Source: Vulcanimicrobiota bacterium (GTDB taxonomy: Bacteria > Vulcanimicrobiota > Xenobia > Xenobiales > JADMJV01). From it: a stretch of 25,264 bases of DNA. Where the stretch lies: NCBI GenBank assembly GCA_023447635.1, contig JAEXNA010000234.1:1-25264 (forward strand), given 5' to 3'. Positions 21,770-25,264 of the stretch are shown here, piece after piece (position 1 is the first letter of the stretch; every line of letters starts with the position of its first letter). A program made the translations under genes and the position numbers. Under the pieces are notes generated by a model. It saw only the letters and a program-made list of their open reading frames with translations, ran no database searches and was not told the DNA's origin.

Positions 21770-23989
21770 TTAAAAAGCCTGAGGTTCCTGAAGGTCGCTC
21801 CAGGACCGTCTCAGCGCGTCGCGCAGACTCTTGGAGAGGCGCACGAACGTTCCCGGGTTCGAGCGGAAGAAGGATCGCATGTCCTCCGAGGAGATGCGAT
21901 AGGCCCACAGGTCGGTCTCGGCTTCGGCCGATCCTCGGTGCTGTTGGCTGGTAAAGCAAGGGCCAAACTCTCCCACCAGACCGCCCGGACCCAGCACCGC
22001 CTCTCCCGATGGGCAGCGCAGTTTGACCTGACCGTGGTCGAGCAGATAGTACCACTCGACCTGCTCTCCTTCGCTGTACAGGACGGTTCCGGCGGGGATG
22101 GTCACGGGCAGCATGCTGCACATCATCTGGTTCTTCTGTAGCGACGACAGCGCCGCCAGCACTTTGTGCTTTTCGAAGGCCCAGCGGGCGCCCACCGAGC
22201 GGTTGCGATGCAGGCGGCGGAACAGCCGGGGCAGGCTGGTGCCGCGCATGAAGCGCAGGAAGTCTTGGCGCTCGATAGTCAGCAGTTCGGTTCGGGTTCG
22301 GGCCACCACGTCGGCGTTGCGCGGCTGGTTCAGCACCAGGGCGGTTTCGCCCAGGTAGTCGTTGCGTCCAAAATAAAGGCGGTGCGGCAGGCTCTCGTGC
22401 ACTACCTCGACCTCACCGGACAAGATCATGAAGAACTTATCGCCGTAGCTGTCGCGTTGGATGATCGGGTCCCCAGCCTCGGCTATCTCGTAGGCGGTGA
22501 TGCTCAGGCACTCGGCGGCCTTACCCAGGCCCATCTCGGCGAACAGGTCGATGTGGCTGATCACATCCAGGATTTTCGAGGCCAGGCTTTTTTCTGGGGT
22601 CGGCACCTCGAGACGAACGGTGTGCTCCGGACCGGGCGCCGCCAGACGCAGGCCGCTGTCGGCCGGAATGGCGCTGGCCGAGACGTGGGTCAGGAACATG
22701 CGGCCCTTCACCTCGTCGGGGAGAGAGGCCAGGACGCTCAGCGGAGTGTGGACGGGCGGGATCCCCGCCTCGTGCAAGATCAGGTCGCTGTCCCACGGCA
22801 CATCCAGCAAATCGTCGCGTCGACTCTCGCTGAGCACCCCTCGGTCTTGCAAGTCGCGAATGATAGCCGGGTCGTAGAGCGTGTCGCACGAGTAGTAGAA
22901 ACTCTTGCCCTCGAAGCTCACCTGAAAGTTCAGGGTCGGGATGGTGTGCAGGGTGTAGCGGAACTGAAAGCGGGCGCCCGCGACGGTCGAGTGGGTGCCG
23001 ATGGTGACCGGGTCGAATTCGAACAGGTTGCGGAAGTTGGCCGGGCGCACGCCGGTCAGCGCGCTGTACTTGGCCACGAAACTACGCATCACGGTTTCCG
23101 TGGTGTGGATACGGACGCGCCCTTCCTCCAGCACTTTCTGCAGCGTGCCCGAGTCGTGATCGGCGTGGCAGTGAGTCAGGATCAGGTCGTCGATAAGGCG
23201 GGTGTTGATCCCGTGCTTCTGCATCCACAACGTCGAGTTGACCGGCGGATCGACCAGGATCCCTTTGCCGTCGACCCAGATGATGAAGCCCGAGGTTTTC
23301 GAATGGGCGTCAAACCCGTGGCCGCTTCCGATCACGGTCATGCCGAAAGTGGGCGGCACGAAGTCGTTCCCCTCCGGGCGGTCGACTGGCCGGGGCGCCT
23401 CGAGGGTGGGTCGGAACTCGCACTCTTGAGGAGTCACGTCCGCAGACTGGAAGCGGTAGCGGTTGCGGCCAAGCGAGGTGACGGTGGTGCCGTCCAGGTG
23501 GATTTCGCGCTGTTCGTCAAAGACGTGGAAGCGAACCATGTGCTTGAGTCGCAGGCGTCCGCCGGGAAAGCGGGCGTCCTCTTTGTAGAAGGCCATCTCG
23601 GCGGCCAGGTCGGGGTAGCCCGGGGTCTGGGCGCCGTCCGGGTACTCCTCTTCCAGGAACAGCTTGGAGGGTCCGAAGATCGCCTCTTTGAGCACCCGCA
23701 GCAGGGGACGAACCTGATGTTGATGGCAGAGGAAAGTGCAGGGCTGACTCTTGAGATAGAAGTTGAAATAGACGGGGAACTCGAGGTCGCTACTGCTGAC
23801 GCCGAGATAGGTGTCGAACAGGTCGTCGGGCAGCAGAAAGAGGTCGGGCACGCCTCGTTCCGAGGTCATGGTGTCCTTGATCGTTTCGGGGTAGCAGCCG
23901 ATCTGCAGGCGCAGATGCTGCCCCTCCACCAGCAGACCGCCGCGAGGCAGGGGCTGAAACTGGAAAGGCAGCTGGGCGAGTTCGGGCAT
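21770..23989 (-). CDS. Metallo-beta-lactamase-fold hydrolase fused to two cyclic-nucleotide-binding domains
   Basis: 739 aa with a rare layout. Residues 1-205 are an unrecognised N-domain. The MBL domain (about 213-445) has H273-x-H275-x-D277-H278 (LTHCHADHDS) and later ligands H348 or H406, D369 (YYSCDT) and H435 (FLTHVS), so the dinuclear site is complete; class II cyclic nucleotide phosphodiesterases and RNase Z/phosphodiesterase-like enzymes share this motif. The first cNMP-binding domain (about 478-590) has the phosphate-binding cassette YLGETALVLNQPRNADVVA (E548, R557) and the second (about 608-715) LVGEFGPCFTSQQHRGSAEA (E674, R685). No helix-turn-helix is visible. It could be a cyclic-nucleotide-controlled phosphodiesterase or hydrolase. 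AGAGGAGA lies about 6 nt before ATG 23989; it is 61 nt after the next upstream gene. Confidence 0.88.
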   Translation of the reverse strand: MPELAQLPFQFQPLPRGGLLVEGQHLRLQIGCYPETIKDTMTSERGVPDLFLLPDDLFDTYLGVSSSDLEFPVYFNFYLKSQPCTFLCHQHQVRPLLRVLKEAIFGPSKLFLEEEYPDGAQTPGYPDLAAEMAFYKEDARFPGGRLRLKHMVRFHVFDEQREIHLDGTTVTSLGRNRYRFQSADVTPQECEFRPTLEAPRPVDRPEGNDFVPPTFGMTVIGSGHGFDAHSKTSGFIIWVDGKGILVDPPVNSTLWMQKHGINTRLIDDLILTHCHADHDSGTLQKVLEEGRVRIHTTETVMRSFVAKYSALTGVRPANFRNLFEFDPVTIGTHSTVAGARFQFRYTLHTIPTLNFQVSFEGKSFYYSCDTLYDPAIIRDLQDRGVLSESRRDDLLDVPWDSDLILHEAGIPPVHTPLSVLASLPDEVKGRMFLTHVSASAIPADSGLRLAAPGPEHTVRLEVPTPEKSLASKILDVISHIDLFAEMGLGKAAECLSITAYEIAEAGDPIIQRDSYGDKFFMILSGEVEVVHESLPHRLYFGRNDYLGETALVLNQPRNADVVARTRTELLTIERQDFLRFMRGTSLPRLFRRLHRNRSVGARWAFEKHKVLAALSSLQKNQMMCSMLPVTIPAGTVLYSEGEQVEWYYLLDHGQVKLRCPSGEAVLGPGGLVGEFGPCFTSQQHRGSAEAETDLWAYRISSEDMRSFFRSNPGTFVRLSKSLRDALRRSWSDLQEPQAF

Positions 23990-24050
23990 CGATTCTCCTC
24001 TAGGTAGACTCTTCTAGGCCTAAGCTACCCGACGATGAGGAGAGATTCTG

Positions 24051-25184
24051 TTAGACCGGTAACAACCAGGGATAATCTTCCGTATTGCGAGAGGTCCAGA
24101 CCAGCTCGAGCCAGGCCCGGGTTCGGGCGATGTAGGGGTCGCCCAGACGCAGGGAGTCCTCTTCGAGAAGTCCCCATTGCCCCTTGTAGATCTCTTTCTC
24201 CTCGATGGGTCGCTCGGCGCCGTCCGGCTTGTCCTTGAGGAACCAGCCGCGGTAGGTCCCGGTCACCACTCGTTCTCCGGGCGCCATCTGCCCCTGCCAC
24301 TCGCCCTCGTAGGGGTCGGGCACTCCGCCCACCGTGATCTGGCCGGTCAGGGTCCCCTGGAGGCGACCGCTGGCCCGGTCGAAGGTGCCGGTGAAGGTGT
24401 AGTCCTCGCCATGTGAGTCGCCGTCGTAGAAGTGGTGCCCCTCCACCTGATCTCCTCTCAACAGGAAGCGCAGGCGACCGACGCAGCGATCGAGGTTCTC
24501 GTTGAGAGTCCCGACATAGAAGACGGGGACCTCCGGGTCCTCCGGCATGCTCAAAGGCGGAGTCAGCCCGGCCAGGGGCAAGAAGTTGCGGGGAAGGTCC
24601 AGCACCATAAAAGCCAGGTCGCGCAGCCGCTCGAGTTCGGTCTTCTCGGCGGCGGTCAGCACCGTGACGAACAGGATGTCGTCCATCGGAGCCATCTCGT
24701 AGCGGTATGGGGTGTCCCAGATCAGGGCGTTGAGTTGGAGCAGGATGCGGAAGTCGAACATGCCGCCCCAGGTGTCAACTTTTATGGTGGTGGCTTTGCC
24801 CTTGTGGTTGAAGCTGATGCGGATGGGGCCCTGAGGAGTGTCCCAGCTCTCCTTGATCTCGGTGGGAGCGAAGGCGCCTCGGCTGATCCTGGCCAGGGCC
24901 TGAACGGTGGCGACGTAGGCGTCGAGTCCCGGTCCCAGGCCGGCTCCGAAATCCATGCTCTCATAGAGAGTGCGCATGGGGTCGAAGGAGAGCAAGAAAA
25001 GGTCGAACTCGGGGCTGCAGAGCTCTTCCTCGCTCAGTTCGCCCTCTTCTTCCTGGGCTTCGAGCTGCTCGAGCAGTTTGTCGACCAGTTCGTCCTGGCT
25101 GCCTTTGACCTGGCGGAAGAAGCCTCGCGGCTGATAAAACTCCAGGGCGTCGAGGAGCCAGTTTTCAAGAAGTTCAGAGGACAT
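24051..25184 (-). CDS. Cytoplasmic protein of unknown function
   Basis: 377 aa, unrecognised. No signal peptide or TM helix. The N-terminal 60 residues are helical and acidic (LEQLEAQEEEGELSEEEL); the middle is mixed (RISFNHKGKATTIKVDTWGG); the C-terminal third is beta-rich with repeats of a MORN/barrel-like pattern (YTFTGTFDRASGRLQGTLTG, then GEWQGQMAPGERVVTGTYRG, then EIYKGQWGLLEED). The ATG at 25184 has no clear SD. It is the first gene of a likely minus-strand operon with the MBL/cNMP protein (61-nt gap), so it may be a partner of that protein. The remaining 80 nt to the right edge show no gene and no secure promoter. Confidence 0.75.
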   Translation of the reverse strand: MSSELLENWLLDALEFYQPRGFFRQVKGSQDELVDKLLEQLEAQEEEGELSEEELCSPEFDLFLLSFDPMRTLYESMDFGAGLGPGLDAYVATVQALARISRGAFAPTEIKESWDTPQGPIRISFNHKGKATTIKVDTWGGMFDFRILLQLNALIWDTPYRYEMAPMDDILFVTVLTAAEKTELERLRDLAFMVLDLPRNFLPLAGLTPPLSMPEDPEVPVFYVGTLNENLDRCVGRLRFLLRGDQVEGHHFYDGDSHGEDYTFTGTFDRASGRLQGTLTGQITVGGVPDPYEGEWQGQMAPGERVVTGTYRGWFLKDKPDGAERPIEEKEIYKGQWGLLEEDSLRLGDPYIARTRAWLELVWTSRNTEDYPWLLPV

Positions 25185-25264
25185 GGCGGGATACGATGGG
25201 CGAGGTTCGAGTCGCCCCGGGCGAATCCCCTCGCAACGACAAAGAAAGGCGCGGTCGCCTGAGC

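Noticed and set aside
22166..24007. 613-codon plus-strand ORF opposite the MBL/cNMP gene
   Set aside because: Antisense shadow; the minus strand carries HxHxDH, two cNMP cassettes and a strong SD.
25204..25213. GGTTCGAGTC resembling a tRNA T-loop near the right edge
   Set aside because: Flanking bases do not form the 5-bp T-stem and no acceptor or anticodon arms are present.

Overview
The window is about 25 kb of GC-rich, gene-dense bacterial chromosome with 21 protein genes of normal size (one frameshifted), two well-supported very small ORFs, and several clear intrinsic terminators. There are no rRNA, tRNA, transposase, integrase, phage or CRISPR signals, so this is mostly ordinary chromosome. 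A lipoprotein with a lipobox, several Sec-type or membrane proteins and Shine-Dalgarno-led starts fit a Gram-negative-type bacterium. Many proteins have no family I recognise and several carry long Pro/Ala-rich N-termini, which suits a poorly cultivated deep-branching phylum, but the sequence alone does not name it.

Layout. 1-5.2 kb: an HD-domain protein open to the left edge, a frameshifted small gene, an Ala/Gly-rich unknown protein, a methyltransferase/esterase pair that share one base (TAATG), then a divergent pirin and small membrane protein pair. 5.2-8.0 kb: minus-strand genes for an NTF2-like protein, a secreted unknown protein and an acidic unknown protein. 8.0-9.1 kb: a non-standard block with a consensus CRP/FNR-type box and promoter driving a 34-residue ORF, then three plus-strand terminators, a 3x51-bp tandem repeat and a possible attenuator. 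9.1-10.9 kb: a lower-GC lipoprotein with a TolB/PD40-like propeller. 10.9-14.8 kb: polyamine region (minus strand) comprising a near-consensus sigma70 promoter, a 26-codon upstream ORF with a strong SD, agmatinase, a deoxyhypusine-synthase-like enzyme, a hairpin terminator, and a PLP group II decarboxylase. 14.9-19 kb: an endonuclease/exonuclease/phosphatase-fold protein, a coiled-coil protein with a degenerate GGDEF domain, beta-carbonic anhydrase and an M50 protease, most with their own terminators. 19-25.2 kb: a minus-strand set of four genes (unknown protein, MBL fold plus two cNMP-binding domains, 4-alpha-glucanotransferase, BAAT-like hydrolase) ending at a 17-bp perfect inverted repeat.

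How the genes fit together. Agmatinase and the DHS-like enzyme are translationally coupled (TGATG) and suggest agmatine to putrescine to an aminobutylated product such as homospermidine. The uORF ends 4 nt before the agmatinase start and its SD can be masked by its own 3' end, so it is the best candidate for an undescribed regulatory system here (a polyamine-responsive leader peptide, by inference). A second theme is cyclic nucleotides: a CRP-type site placed as for a class II promoter in front of the 34-residue ORF, and a large protein joining a metallo-beta-lactamase phosphodiesterase-like domain to two cNMP-binding domains.
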